This document shows, one piece after another, positions 1 through 7,031 of a stretch of 14,532 bases of DNA. Origin of the DNA: Akkermansiaceae bacterium (GTDB taxonomy: Bacteria; Verrucomicrobiota; Verrucomicrobiia; Verrucomicrobiales; Akkermansiaceae); the NCBI GenBank assembly GCA_903909905.1, contig CAIVXP010000143.1, positions 1 to 14,532 on the forward strand, given 5' to 3'. The number at the start of each line of letters is the position of its first letter. Position 1 is the stretch's first letter. The notes beneath the pieces are model-generated. The model did not search any database and was not told the DNA's origin. It was given only the letters and a program-made list of their open reading frames with translations. A program made the translations under genes and the position numbers.

Positions 1-1077
1 GATTACCTCACAAAACCATGCCGGCCATCGACATTGCTGTCGACGGTTTCACGAGCGATCGACGATCAACGCCACAAAACACACACAAGCCATGCGACCG
101 CTTCGCGCCGAAGCAAGTGGCAATCACCCGCGATGCGGCAAGCCATGATTGATGCCCGCGAGGCCACCAAAGCAAACTCGCCCGTCATGCTCGTCGGCCC
201 ACCCGGCAGCGGAAAAAAATCCATTGCCCAATGGATACATCGCAAAAGCTCGCGAGCCAATCAGTGCTTCATCACCATCGATGCATCCCACATACCCCAA
301 ACCCGGGTCGAGCAGGAACTTTTTGGCAAGTCTCTTAATAACCAGAATGAATCCACCCACGCCCATGTGACCCCAAAAATACAAGCCTGCATAGGGGGCA
401 CACTTTTCATCGAAAACCTTCAATGTCTTTCAACAAAGGCGCAGACCGAATTGCTCGAATGGATCAAACAAAACCAATCCGCCTCTGCAGAAAAGTCCTG
501 TCGACTCATCACCTCCGTGGTGGCCGATAACAACATCCTGCAACCAAATGCCCGGGTCGGTCAATTGAGGCCCGATCTCTGGTATGCCGCCTCCGTTTAC
601 CGCGTCAATGTTCCCGGCTTGGCCCAGAGGTCACAAGATATTCCCCGGCTGTGTGAAAACATCGTTTCACATATCTGTGCCACCCATCATATCCGCGTGC
701 CTGGCATCACTCGCAAGGCGATGGAACTGCTATGCGATTATTCATGGCCGGGCAACATTGGCGAGCTTCACAGCGTGCTTGAACACGCCATCACTCATAC
801 CGATGACCGCCTCATCGGCCCCAGTGACCTCGCTCACCTAAACAAACCCCAAACCAAACAATCATCCGAATCCCCCGATCAAGACAGCGACATCGAAAGC
901 ATCGAGGCGCTCACCAAAACCAGCCTCATCAACGCCCTCGAAGCATGCCAAGGCAACCGCCGCCGCGCCGCCAAACGGCTCAAGGTTAGCCTTCGGACCA
1001 TTTACAACATGATCAACCGCTACGGCCTACCCAAAAAACAACCCGTCAAACGCCCAAAGAGCCCTTCGAGATCCTAG
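1..1077 (+). CDS. NtrC-like response regulator (receiver end, degenerate AAA+, Fis HTH), 5' partial
   Basis: Frame 1 is open from the first base. It begins with DYLTKPCRPSTLL, the end of a response-regulator receiver domain, where K is the conserved Lys of the KP motif, so the true start lies left of the window. A TTG at 34 is in frame but is not the likely start. In window codons: Walker A GPPGSGKK at 66-73, ELFG at 106-109, Walker B-like GGTLFIEN at 132-139, arginine-finger region LRPDLW at 189-194, WPGNIGEL at 249-256, and a Fis-type helix-turn-helix at about 312-343 (GNRRRAAKRLKVSLRTIYN). The overall plan is that of a sigma-54 activator. However, the GAFTGA loop after ELFG is absent, Walker B has EN in place of DE, and WPGNVREL has G where the sensor-II Arg belongs. 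It therefore probably binds DNA but may not hydrolyse ATP or remodel sigma-54 (inference). The phospho-acceptor Asp is outside the window. Confidence 0.88.
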   Translation, partial: DYLTKPCRPSTLLSTVSRAIDDQRHKTHTSHATASRRSKWQSPAMRQAMIDAREATKANSPVMLVGPPGSGKKSIAQWIHRKSSRANQCFITIDASHIPQTRVEQELFGKSLNNQNESTHAHVTPKIQACIGGTLFIENLQCLSTKAQTELLEWIKQNQSASAEKSCRLITSVVADNNILQPNARVGQLRPDLWYAASVYRVNVPGLAQRSQDIPRLCENIVSHICATHHIRVPGITRKAMELLCDYSWPGNIGELHSVLEHAITHTDDRLIGPSDLAHLNKPQTKQSSESPDQDSDIESIEALTKTSLINALEACQGNRRRAAKRLKVSLRTIYNMINRYGLPKKQPVKRPKSPSRS

Positions 1078-1196
1078 AGCCCTAAACGAAACACCAGCGC
1101 CAAAAAGATGCGTCTGGAGTATGCGAGATCCTCGAAAAGGCGTCGGCTAAAAACACCGCATTGCCATTTTATTCGTTGGTTTTAGCATTGCCGTCC

Positions 1197-2081
1197 ATGG
1201 ATCGGGAACTGGAGTCATTCATCCGCTACCTTGCGACTGAGCGTGGCCTCTCCGATGCCTACCAGCTCTCAGTGCGCCAATCACTCGACGCGCTCTCCAA
1301 TTGGTTGATCGAAAAAAAAATCATACTTTCAAACGTCGGCACCGAGGAACTTTCGGGCTTCCTTCACGAACGAAAAAAATCCGGACTCAGTGCCGCATCA
1401 TTGCGCATCACCACCGTTCATCTGAAAATTTTTTTTCGTTGGCTGGCCTCGCGCGAAAAACTCCCGATGGATCCAGCTGAGCCCCTGCTCGCGCCGCGCC
1501 CGGATCAAACCCTGCCAGAAACGCTGCACGCGCAAGAAATCCAAAAATTGCTCGATTCGATCGATGTTTCCACTCGGCTCGGCCGCCGCGATATCGCCAT
1601 CATTGAGTTGTTCTACTCGTCCGGCCTACGCTTATCGGAGCTCTGCAAACTGAGGTTCGAAATGCTCGATGAAAAAGAGGGCTTCATCCGCGTCACCGGC
1701 AAGGGCAACAAGACCCGCATGGTCCGCGTCGGGTCAAAGGCACTCGCCGCGATTTCAGACTATCTTGCCAATGAGCGCCCGTCCTTGATCAGCAAACGCA
1801 CATCCTCACACGTTTTCATCAGCGTGCGCGGCACTCCGCTATCTCACGATCGGATCCGTCAAATCGTGAAGCAGCGCGCCGCGCGCGCTGGCATTGAACA
1901 AAACATTTACCCACATTTGTTGCGCCACTCATTTGCCACCCATTTGCTCGAGGGAGGTGCCGACCTGCGAGTCATTCAGGAGCTTCTCGGTCACAGTGAC
2001 ATCTCGACCACCCAGATCTACACGCACGTGGATCGCCAGCGCCTGAAAACACTTCACAAAAAACTTCACCCGCGCGGTTGA
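1197..2081 (+). CDS. xerD: Tyrosine recombinase, XerD-like
   Basis: Site-specific recombinase of the XerC/XerD family, which resolves chromosome dimers at dif before division. From the ATG at 1197 it has 294 residues, the usual Xer length. The N-terminal SAM-like core-binding domain spans about 1-95 and the catalytic domain about 108-285. The full catalytic set is visible: R145 (SSGLRLSEL), K169 (VTGKGNKTR), H240 and R243 (PHLLRHSFATHL), H266 (LLGHSDIS) and nucleophile Y275 (TTQIYTHV). The tail, GADLRVIQELLGHSDISTTQ followed by HPRG, resembles XerD more than XerC, but the paralogue call is not certain. A TTG at 1161 would add 12 residues, and the ATG fits the family better. No Shine-Dalgarno sequence is seen. 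It ends 10 nt from the convergent gene. The 5' half contains A9, A7 and T8 runs but the frame is intact. Confidence 0.93.
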   Translation: MDRELESFIRYLATERGLSDAYQLSVRQSLDALSNWLIEKKIILSNVGTEELSGFLHERKKSGLSAASLRITTVHLKIFFRWLASREKLPMDPAEPLLAPRPDQTLPETLHAQEIQKLLDSIDVSTRLGRRDIAIIELFYSSGLRLSELCKLRFEMLDEKEGFIRVTGKGNKTRMVRVGSKALAAISDYLANERPSLISKRTSSHVFISVRGTPLSHDRIRQIVKQRAARAGIEQNIYPHLLRHSFATHLLEGGADLRVIQELLGHSDISTTQIYTHVDRQRLKTLHKKLHPRG

Positions 2082-2091
2082 CTGCTGGCTC

Positions 2092-2826
2092 TCACTGACC
2101 CGCCGGCAACTCGGCATTCTCCGGCGTCGCATAAGGCTTGATCTCCAGAGCTCCTGCGCCATTCGACGGTTTCTCCGCAGGCGCAGCCTTTGGCAAAGCA
2201 GGATCAGCCTCAGGCTTCTTCACAGCCTCCGCCTCTGGCTTTGCCTCAGACGCAGGATTCACCTCACTTGCATGTGGTGCCGCGGCCTCTTGACGGATAG
2301 CCTGAAACAGGCGGTTGTAATTGTGACGCAGGGCCGCAGGAAAAGACACTCGACCCGCCTCGACGATTTTTTCCCGCAGCAGTTTCTCGGAAAGATTTGC
2401 AACTAGTTCCGTGCCAATCTGCACCGCGCGATCCGCGCCGACTACCACCTTACCAGTCTCACCAGCACCGCGAATCAAGTCGCTCGATATCGATCTCCCT
2501 TGGATCGCAATGTTCGAACGCGCCGCAACAATTCCCCCCTTGTCGTTGATGGTCACCTCAAGAATTGCATGGTCATCGGTCGAGAGCCAACCTCGCACAT
2601 GATCGATGCGAACCGAAACAAAAATCCCGCCGTCAGGAGTTGGAGAAGCTTCTGGGCGATAGGTGCGATAGGTGGCACCCGACAAGGGATACTCCGCCGC
2701 CTGCTTGTCGCGCTTTTTCCAACCACCGAGGCTATCGCCAAAAACTTTCTCATCGATCCTCACCTCGGCCATGGCGGCTGATGCCATCAGCGCCGATGCC
2801 ACGAGCAAATGGATTATCGATTTCAT
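2092..2826 (-). CDS. Secreted protein of unknown function with Ala/Pro/Glu-rich tail
   Basis: Not recognised. From the ATG at 2826 it begins MKSIIHLLVASALMASAAMA, a clear Sec signal peptide with an AMA cleavage site, so the mature protein should be periplasmic or exported. The next roughly 160 residues form a mixed alpha/beta region with few charge clusters, including a segment GGIFVSVRIDHVRGWLSTDD that looks like beta strands. From about residue 180 on the tail is low-complexity, rich in A, P, E and K, and probably disordered. An ATG at 2847 would add seven residues (MGTRASF) and has a GGAG about 11 nt upstream, so the start is ambiguous. The gene is last in the minus-strand block, after the DUF1232 gene, and ends convergent with the recombinase. 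Confidence 0.75.
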   Translation of the reverse strand: MKSIIHLLVASALMASAAMAEVRIDEKVFGDSLGGWKKRDKQAAEYPLSGATYRTYRPEASPTPDGGIFVSVRIDHVRGWLSTDDHAILEVTINDKGGIVAARSNIAIQGRSISSDLIRGAGETGKVVVGADRAVQIGTELVANLSEKLLREKIVEAGRVSFPAALRHNYNRLFQAIRQEAAAPHASEVNPASEAKPEAEAVKKPEADPALPKAAPAEKPSNGAGALEIKPYATPENAELPAGQ

Positions 2827-2873
2827 GAAACTTGCGCGCGTTCCCATGCGTTTATTGACTCCAATCTGCCGGA

Positions 2874-3251
2874 TTATTCAACAAAATCCGCAGGCGCAGC
2901 GTTGTTCCGGCCGCCGAAGAGTTTATCCAGTTGCTCTTTTGCCCGCAGCTTGTGCGTCTCCTTGATGTAAGCCGCGACGGTGCCCAGCGCGACAACGATC
3001 GTGCTCCAGTCGTCGCCATATCCCGCGCCCGGCAGCATGTCGGGGATCAGGTCGGTTGGCAAAATCAGGTATCCCAAGGCCCCGACGATCACACCGCGCG
3101 CCCATGCCGGCGTGTCGCGATCCTTGAGGCAATTGAAAAGCACGAGCGACGAAAACAACGTCTTGCGTCCCGCAATCGCCACCATGCCTCGCAGCTTGCG
3201 CCAAAAGGTTACCGATGAAATCTCCTCGCCTGATGTTGGCTCATTGCCCAT
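2874..3251 (-). CDS. DUF1232 (YkvA-like) membrane protein
   Basis: The 125-residue protein contains the DUF1232 signature at about 38-75: a short lead (LFNCLKDRDTPAWAR), a hydrophobic stretch (GVIVGALGYLILP) and the hallmark TDLIPDMLPGAGYGDD. Family members are small inner-membrane proteins of unknown biochemical role. Here one or two membrane segments are likely (about 52-66 and 83-97), with an amphipathic, charged C-terminus (KETHKLRAKEQLDKLFGG). I chose the ATG at 3251. A TTG at 3317 would add 22 residues and make the gene overlap the upstream peptidase gene by 14 nt, which is possible. It lies 52 nt downstream of the C39-like peptidase gene on the same strand, so co-transcription is plausible. 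Nothing links it functionally to the peptidases. Confidence 0.85.
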   Translation of the reverse strand: MGNEPTSGEEISSVTFWRKLRGMVAIAGRKTLFSSLVLFNCLKDRDTPAWARGVIVGALGYLILPTDLIPDMLPGAGYGDDWSTIVVALGTVAAYIKETHKLRAKEQLDKLFGGRNNAAPADFVE

Positions 3252-3303
3252 GTGCCGAGACCATGCGACGGCCTGCACAAATTTCAAATGCGAATCGCGC
3301 GAT

Positions 3304-4107
3304 CTACCATTTTCCAATCACCGCCACGACCGCGATCGCCGTGCGTTCGCCGCGACGGATTCGCCCCTTGCCGACCACCACTTCGGGAAACACCGCTTCG
3401 AGGCATGATGAAACACCTTGCGGGTCTTCCATGAACGCACGCTCCGGAATACCGATCCACCCTTCGCAACGCCGGCCTCGCCATGGATCGACATAGGCCA
3501 CCGCAAATCCGCGATCGCCGCGCTGCAGCTTGCACGGCATCCGCGTGAGCGTTACAAAATGACCTTCGATCACCGTCCACTGCGCGTTTTTTCCCTGTTC
3601 TTTTCGCAATGCGTAACGCCGCACGCTCAGCACCGGCGGAAAGCCTGCCGAGAGCGACTTGCGCATGAGCATGTGGGCTTGCGCCAAAAGGTTTTCCGGC
3701 GAATCGCCCCCGTCGCGAAACAGGATCTCTTTTTTCAGCGTCGGCAGGTATGCCTTTCTCAGCACATCGTTTGCCATGTCGCGCAGGTCCTCGACCCCGA
3801 CACCGCGCCTGTTCCAGCGGGGGCTCGCGTACAGATGATTCGACGATCGCATGCCCACTTCGCGAATGATCCACGCCATGCGTTCCTTGTCGTTCGTGCC
3901 ACCCATCACACTGAATGCGCGACGCCACTTTTCGCTGCCGGTGTGAAACGAGTTCATCAACGCCGCAGGTCCGCAGGCATTGGATCCCACCAGCAACTGA
4001 TCGACCGGTGCCGCGCCGCTGTTTGGTGCATGCACCCAACACGGGTCGGCGTTTGCGACCAAGCAGCTCAGCAGAAACAAAAGCTTAATTCGAACGACCT
4101 TGCCCAT
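3304..4107 (-). CDS. Secreted C39-like (papain-fold) cysteine peptidase
   Basis: From the ATG at 4107 the 267-residue protein begins MGKVVRIKLLFLLSCLVANA, a signal peptide, so it should act outside the cytoplasm. The mature part has the catalytic layout of peptidase_C39_2-like proteins: Cys45 in GSNACGPAALMNSF, His183 in EGHFVTLTRM, and Asp207 in VAYVDPW. The order C...H...D and the CGPAA and GHxVxL contexts support a papain-like thiol peptidase or a related bacteriocin-processing fold; the substrate is unknown. Its ATG lies inside the end of the upstream subtilisin gene, and the two overlap by 23 nt, which suggests translational coupling. The reading frame is open back to 4245, but those extra 46 residues overlap the subtilisin gene further and look non-coding (Arg/Ser/Cys rich). 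Family membership is fairly sure and enzymatic activity is inferred. Confidence 0.8.
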   Translation of the reverse strand: MGKVVRIKLLFLLSCLVANADPCWVHAPNSGAAPVDQLLVGSNACGPAALMNSFHTGSEKWRRAFSVMGGTNDKERMAWIIREVGMRSSNHLYASPRWNRRGVGVEDLRDMANDVLRKAYLPTLKKEILFRDGGDSPENLLAQAHMLMRKSLSAGFPPVLSVRRYALRKEQGKNAQWTVIEGHFVTLTRMPCKLQRGDRGFAVAYVDPWRGRRCEGWIGIPERAFMEDPQGVSSCLEAVFPEVVVGKGRIRRGERTAIAVVAVIGKW

Positions 4108-5707
4108 GGATCTCAATTCGACGGTCATTCGACGGCTTGATGTCGACCACTCCTCCCGAAACTTGCGTGTTCGATTCGATGCGCAGACCTCCGGTAGCCT
4201 CGTTCCAATCCTGATGCACCGGCACGCGCACGGTGGTGACCGCATTGGGCGCGAGCGTGCTCAAATTGCTGGTGGTGCTCATGCCTCCCACTGAAACTTT
4301 CACGGCGGTGTTGACCAACATTTCGGTGCCGCGGTTTTGCACCACCACCTCGACCTGGCCATTCGGATTCGACGCATCGGCCGCCAATACGCGCTGAGAT
4401 GCTATCGCCGCATCATAAATCCCAGACTCACCGCTCTGCAGCGCTCTTCCCACATCCGGCATACCGCCACCGTATTGCGCATCGCTTCCCGCAGCGCCAC
4501 CGTCATTCAGATTTGCCATCAACAACTCGTAAGCCTGCCTTGAAGAGAGACTCTTTTCTGACATCAGCGCCGCGACCGCACCCGTTACGATCGGCGCGCT
4601 GAATGATGTCCCGGAAACCCTCACCGCTTCGTCATTGCTCCACGCCGCGTTGACGCCATAACCAGGCGCCACAAGGTCCACCGCTGATCCGAAGTTTGAA
4701 AATTCCATATGCATGCCCATCGCGTCCACCGCGCCCACTGCAATGACTGAACCATAGGCCGCCGGATATGTAACCCGCTCGATCCCGTTGTTGCCAACCG
4801 CCGCCACCATCAACACGCCACGTTCGTTTGCATAAGCGACCGCGTCTCGCATGACCCCGCTGTCACCAAAACTTCCCATCGAAATGTTGATGATCTTCGC
4901 GCCGGCATCCACGGCTTTGACAATGCCTTCGGCCAACAGAAAGCTGTCGGATACCCCTGAATCATTCGCCACCCGTATGGAAAGAATATCGACACCAGGC
5001 GCCACACCGGGTGTGAGCGGATCACTTCCCGCGATCAAGGAAGCCACCGCCGTGCCATGACCATTCCATTCAGAAATGTTTTTTGGCAACGCCACCAACT
5101 CAAGCGAACGAAGCTCACCGCGCAGCGTCTCATTCGGTGAAACACCCGTATCCAACACCGCAACCCTCACACCACTCCCCCAATCAGTACGTTCACCCTC
5201 AATTCCCAACCATTCGAGCACCGCGCCGCCCAATGCCACGGCTCCCGCCTGCACCCCACCTTCAGACAAGTCCGGAATCGCCACAGGAAACACAAAGGAC
5301 TCAGTCGTCGTCAAACTCTCAAGCAATCCAGCCAGCGCCACGCGATCCACAAAACCCACCCGCAACGCCCGCAGCGCATCCAACCTGGAGAGAATCCGCA
5401 ATTTACCCTCCGCCCGCTCAAGAAAACGCTCCATGGAGGCCGCATCACGAAAAATCAAAACCCGCTCACCTTCCAGCGCACCAACTTGCCGCGCTGCGAT
5501 GTCTCCAGCCGACGCCTCGCCTTTTCGCCTATCCACCCTCGTTTGAGAAAAGTGCCCTAATCTGGACGCCAACGAGTTGGACCGGGGAGATTCAAAATTC
5601 CGCTCCCGAGCAAGCCCATCTCCCGGTACCGCCGTCCTCGCCAGCCAATACCCAAACCCGGCACAGCCCAAGAAAGCGATCAAAACACCAAGCCGCCGCA
5701 GATTCAT
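4085..5707 (-). CDS. Subtilisin-family (S8) serine peptidase, exported
   Basis: 540 residues. The N-terminus (RRLGVLIAFLGCAGFGYWLA, residues 4-23) is a signal peptide or membrane anchor. A propeptide-like region follows (about 80-150). The S8 catalytic domain spans about 170-425: Asp186 (VAVLDTGV), His217 (NGHGTAVASLIAG), oxyanion Asn306 (AAVGNNG) and Ser368 (SGTSFSAP). All four key residues are present, so it should be active. The C-terminal 90 residues (from about 450, VEVVVQNRGTEML) look like a CARDB or Ig-like beta domain that may bind substrate or the surface. Its 3' end overlaps the start of the C39-like peptidase gene, so the two are probably made together. It heads the minus-strand block and is transcribed from the divergent gap shared with the RRM gene. 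No convincing promoter or Shine-Dalgarno sequence was seen. Confidence 0.95.
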   Translation of the reverse strand: MNLRRLGVLIAFLGCAGFGYWLARTAVPGDGLARERNFESPRSNSLASRLGHFSQTRVDRRKGEASAGDIAARQVGALEGERVLIFRDAASMERFLERAEGKLRILSRLDALRALRVGFVDRVALAGLLESLTTTESFVFPVAIPDLSEGGVQAGAVALGGAVLEWLGIEGERTDWGSGVRVAVLDTGVSPNETLRGELRSLELVALPKNISEWNGHGTAVASLIAGSDPLTPGVAPGVDILSIRVANDSGVSDSFLLAEGIVKAVDAGAKIINISMGSFGDSGVMRDAVAYANERGVLMVAAVGNNGIERVTYPAAYGSVIAVGAVDAMGMHMEFSNFGSAVDLVAPGYGVNAAWSNDEAVRVSGTSFSAPIVTGAVAALMSEKSLSSRQAYELLMANLNDGGAAGSDAQYGGGMPDVGRALQSGESGIYDAAIASQRVLAADASNPNGQVEVVVQNRGTEMLVNTAVKVSVGGMSTTSNLSTLAPNAVTTVRVPVHQDWNEATGGLRIESNTQVSGGVVDIKPSNDRRIEIHGQGRSN

Positions 5708-5757
5708 ACCGATAATAAATCCCCGTTCCTCGTAAATGTCACGGAGGAGCCAAGGAA

Positions 5758-6156
5758 ATCAGCCAGATGCGGGCCGGTCACTGCGACATTTTGGCCAAGC
5801 TTCTTCATCCGACCTTGCCAAAGCTATCAAACACAGTAACCTGCGCGCGCGAGCAGGATTTCGGCCTTCAGAGTCCCTGGTTCGGTAAGATGCTAGTGGC
5901 TTTCGCCCCCTCGGGCCGCGAAAGACTTCGGCGGACTCCCGGAAAAAAGAATTCCAGCTCCACCCACACAGGCGGCGGCGCGAGCCGGCTGGCTCCCACC
6001 ACTGAAGCTTCTTCCCGCACACGGCTGCGGGGCTTCGCACGGCAACCATAAGCCGCGAGGTCGGACCCATCCCGGTCAGCACACGGTCCCTACAGCACCA
6101 GCGGTCCCACTCGGAACCGCCGCACCGGACCGCCCGTAACAACCAAGTGACACCAT
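5758..6156. other. Divergent intergenic region rich in hairpins; possible structured RNA, leader or repeat
   Basis: About 400 bases between two divergent genes hold no gene I can support. They are dense in inverted repeats: 5790-5799 with 5814-5822 (TTTGGCcAAG / CTTGCCAAA, one bulge), 5840-5844 with 5853-5857 (CCTGC / GCAGG), 5900-5905 with 5919-5924 (CTTTCG / CGAAAG), 5982-5986 with 5991-5995 (GAGCC / GGCTC), a two-part stem 6004-6008 plus 6014-6019 with 6026-6031 plus 6032-6036 (GAAGC, CCCGCA / TGCGGG, GCTTC), and 6101-6105 with 6116-6120 (GCGGT / ACCGC). It could be a structured non-coding RNA, the 5' leader of the RRM gene, or a copy of an interspersed repeat. Small open frames on both strands show no protein character. 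I could not match it to RNase P, tmRNA, 6S or SRP RNA. Confidence 0.4.
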
Positions 6157-6966
6157 ATGTCAAACGCAGAACACAGATCCCAATCATCGGGAAACAGCAA
6201 ACGCCGCCGCTCACGCGGAGGCAAAAACCGTGACAATCAATCCTCCTCATACCGCGGCTCCCGTTCCTCCGGATCGGGTCGCTCCGAGGAGTTTCGACTC
6301 CAGTCACCACGCACCACGCGTGGAAAAAAACCACTTACTTGGTGGCAAAAACTCCTGAAGCTCGTCGGCCTCTACAAACAACCCAGCCGCCCGCCACGCA
6401 AATCGGAAACCGCCAGAACCCAAGGCGAACCCAAAGCCGCCAAGTCGAACACTCGCAACGCCCGCTCAGGGGAAACCTCCACGCGTGGTGGCGAAGGCAA
6501 AGGCAAACGCGGACCCGATCGCCCACGCGGCGGCGACCCGTCAACCGTCGAGTCCACACGCGTCTATGTCGGCAACCTGTCATACGACGTCACCGAACAG
6601 GACCTCCAGGAATTGTTCAAAGGCGTCGGACCAGTCCGCAGCGTGGAAATCGTTTACAACCGCACCACCCATCGCTCAAAAGGCTATGGCTTCGTGCAAA
6701 TGCTCAACATGGATGACGCAATCCGCACGGTTGAAGTCCTACACGACCAACCGTTCATGGGACGCAAGCTCACGGTCTCCGGCGCAAAAGCACGCGAACT
6801 TGAGGAAAAGGAAGACAGCGACGAGCAACTTGATCGCAGCTCAGGTCCGATCGTACTCGCCCCAATCCCACCCGCAGCGGTGCAGGCAAGCGCAAGTGAC
6901 GAGCCAGCGATCCAAACCATCATCGAGTCCGTCTCGAATGAATCGGAAAAATCCGGCGTTGCCTGA
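6157..6966 (+). CDS. RRM-domain RNA-binding protein with long basic N-terminal extension
   Basis: 269 residues with one RNA recognition motif at about 134-212. RNP2 is RVYVGNLSYDV (135-145) and RNP1 is KGYGFVQM (175-182), with the aromatic residues that stack on RNA bases present. Bacterial RRM proteins are usually about 80-140 residues and bind single-stranded RNA, often being cold-induced. This one adds a 130-residue N-terminal tail rich in R, G, S and K (RRRSRGGKNRDNQ, RGGEGKGKRGPDRPRGG), likely disordered and RNA-binding. The tail is interrupted by a short amphipathic aromatic segment, KPLTWWQKLLKLVGL (58-72). The C-terminal 55 residues are acidic and low complexity. The ATG at 6157 lacks a Shine-Dalgarno sequence. 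It is monocistronic, with a strong terminator 20 nt after the stop. The hairpin-rich upstream gap may regulate it (inference). Confidence 0.93.
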   Translation: MSNAEHRSQSSGNSKRRRSRGGKNRDNQSSSYRGSRSSGSGRSEEFRLQSPRTTRGKKPLTWWQKLLKLVGLYKQPSRPPRKSETARTQGEPKAAKSNTRNARSGETSTRGGEGKGKRGPDRPRGGDPSTVESTRVYVGNLSYDVTEQDLQELFKGVGPVRSVEIVYNRTTHRSKGYGFVQMLNMDDAIRTVEVLHDQPFMGRKLTVSGAKARELEEKEDSDEQLDRSSGPIVLAPIPPAAVQASASDEPAIQTIIESVSNESEKSGVA

Positions 6967-6986
6967 TTCCGATACCCATCAAAATC

Positions 6987-7024
6987 AAAAACCCCACCCG
7001 GATTTTTCCGCGGTGGGGTTTTTT
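6987..7024. terminator. Bidirectional intrinsic terminator between the RRM gene and proS
   Basis: A perfect 12-bp stem (AAAAACCCCACC, 6987-6998, with GGTGGGGTTTTT, 7012-7023) encloses a 13-nt loop that itself can pair CGG with CCG. On the plus strand it is followed by a T run (7019-7024). On the minus strand the A-rich left arm gives the U tract. It lies between two convergent genes and can serve both. Confidence 0.93.
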
Positions 7025-7031
7025 GTACCGA

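Noticed and set aside
1146..1186. GCTAAAA / TTTTAGC inverted repeat before the recombinase ATG
   Set aside because: Only 7 bp, AT-rich, with a 27-nt loop; likely chance.
3304..4245. Longer start (46 extra residues) for the C39-like peptidase
   Set aside because: The extra part overlaps the subtilisin coding region and would bury the signal peptide that begins at 4107.
5706..5745. Minus-strand GTGACA and TATTAT as a promoter for the subtilisin gene
   Set aside because: Spacing is 19 bp and the -10 would lie about 4 nt from the ATG, putting the transcript start inside the gene.
5955..5965. CAGCTCCACCC, resembling the 3' end of a tmRNA
   Set aside because: No T-loop sequence before it, no tag reading frame and no matching 5' acceptor strand.
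5759..6334. 191-codon minus-strand frame and 94-codon plus-strand frame in the divergent gap
   Set aside because: The translations are Arg/Trp/Cys-rich without domains, and the minus frame overlaps the start of the RRM gene. Hairpins explain the region better.
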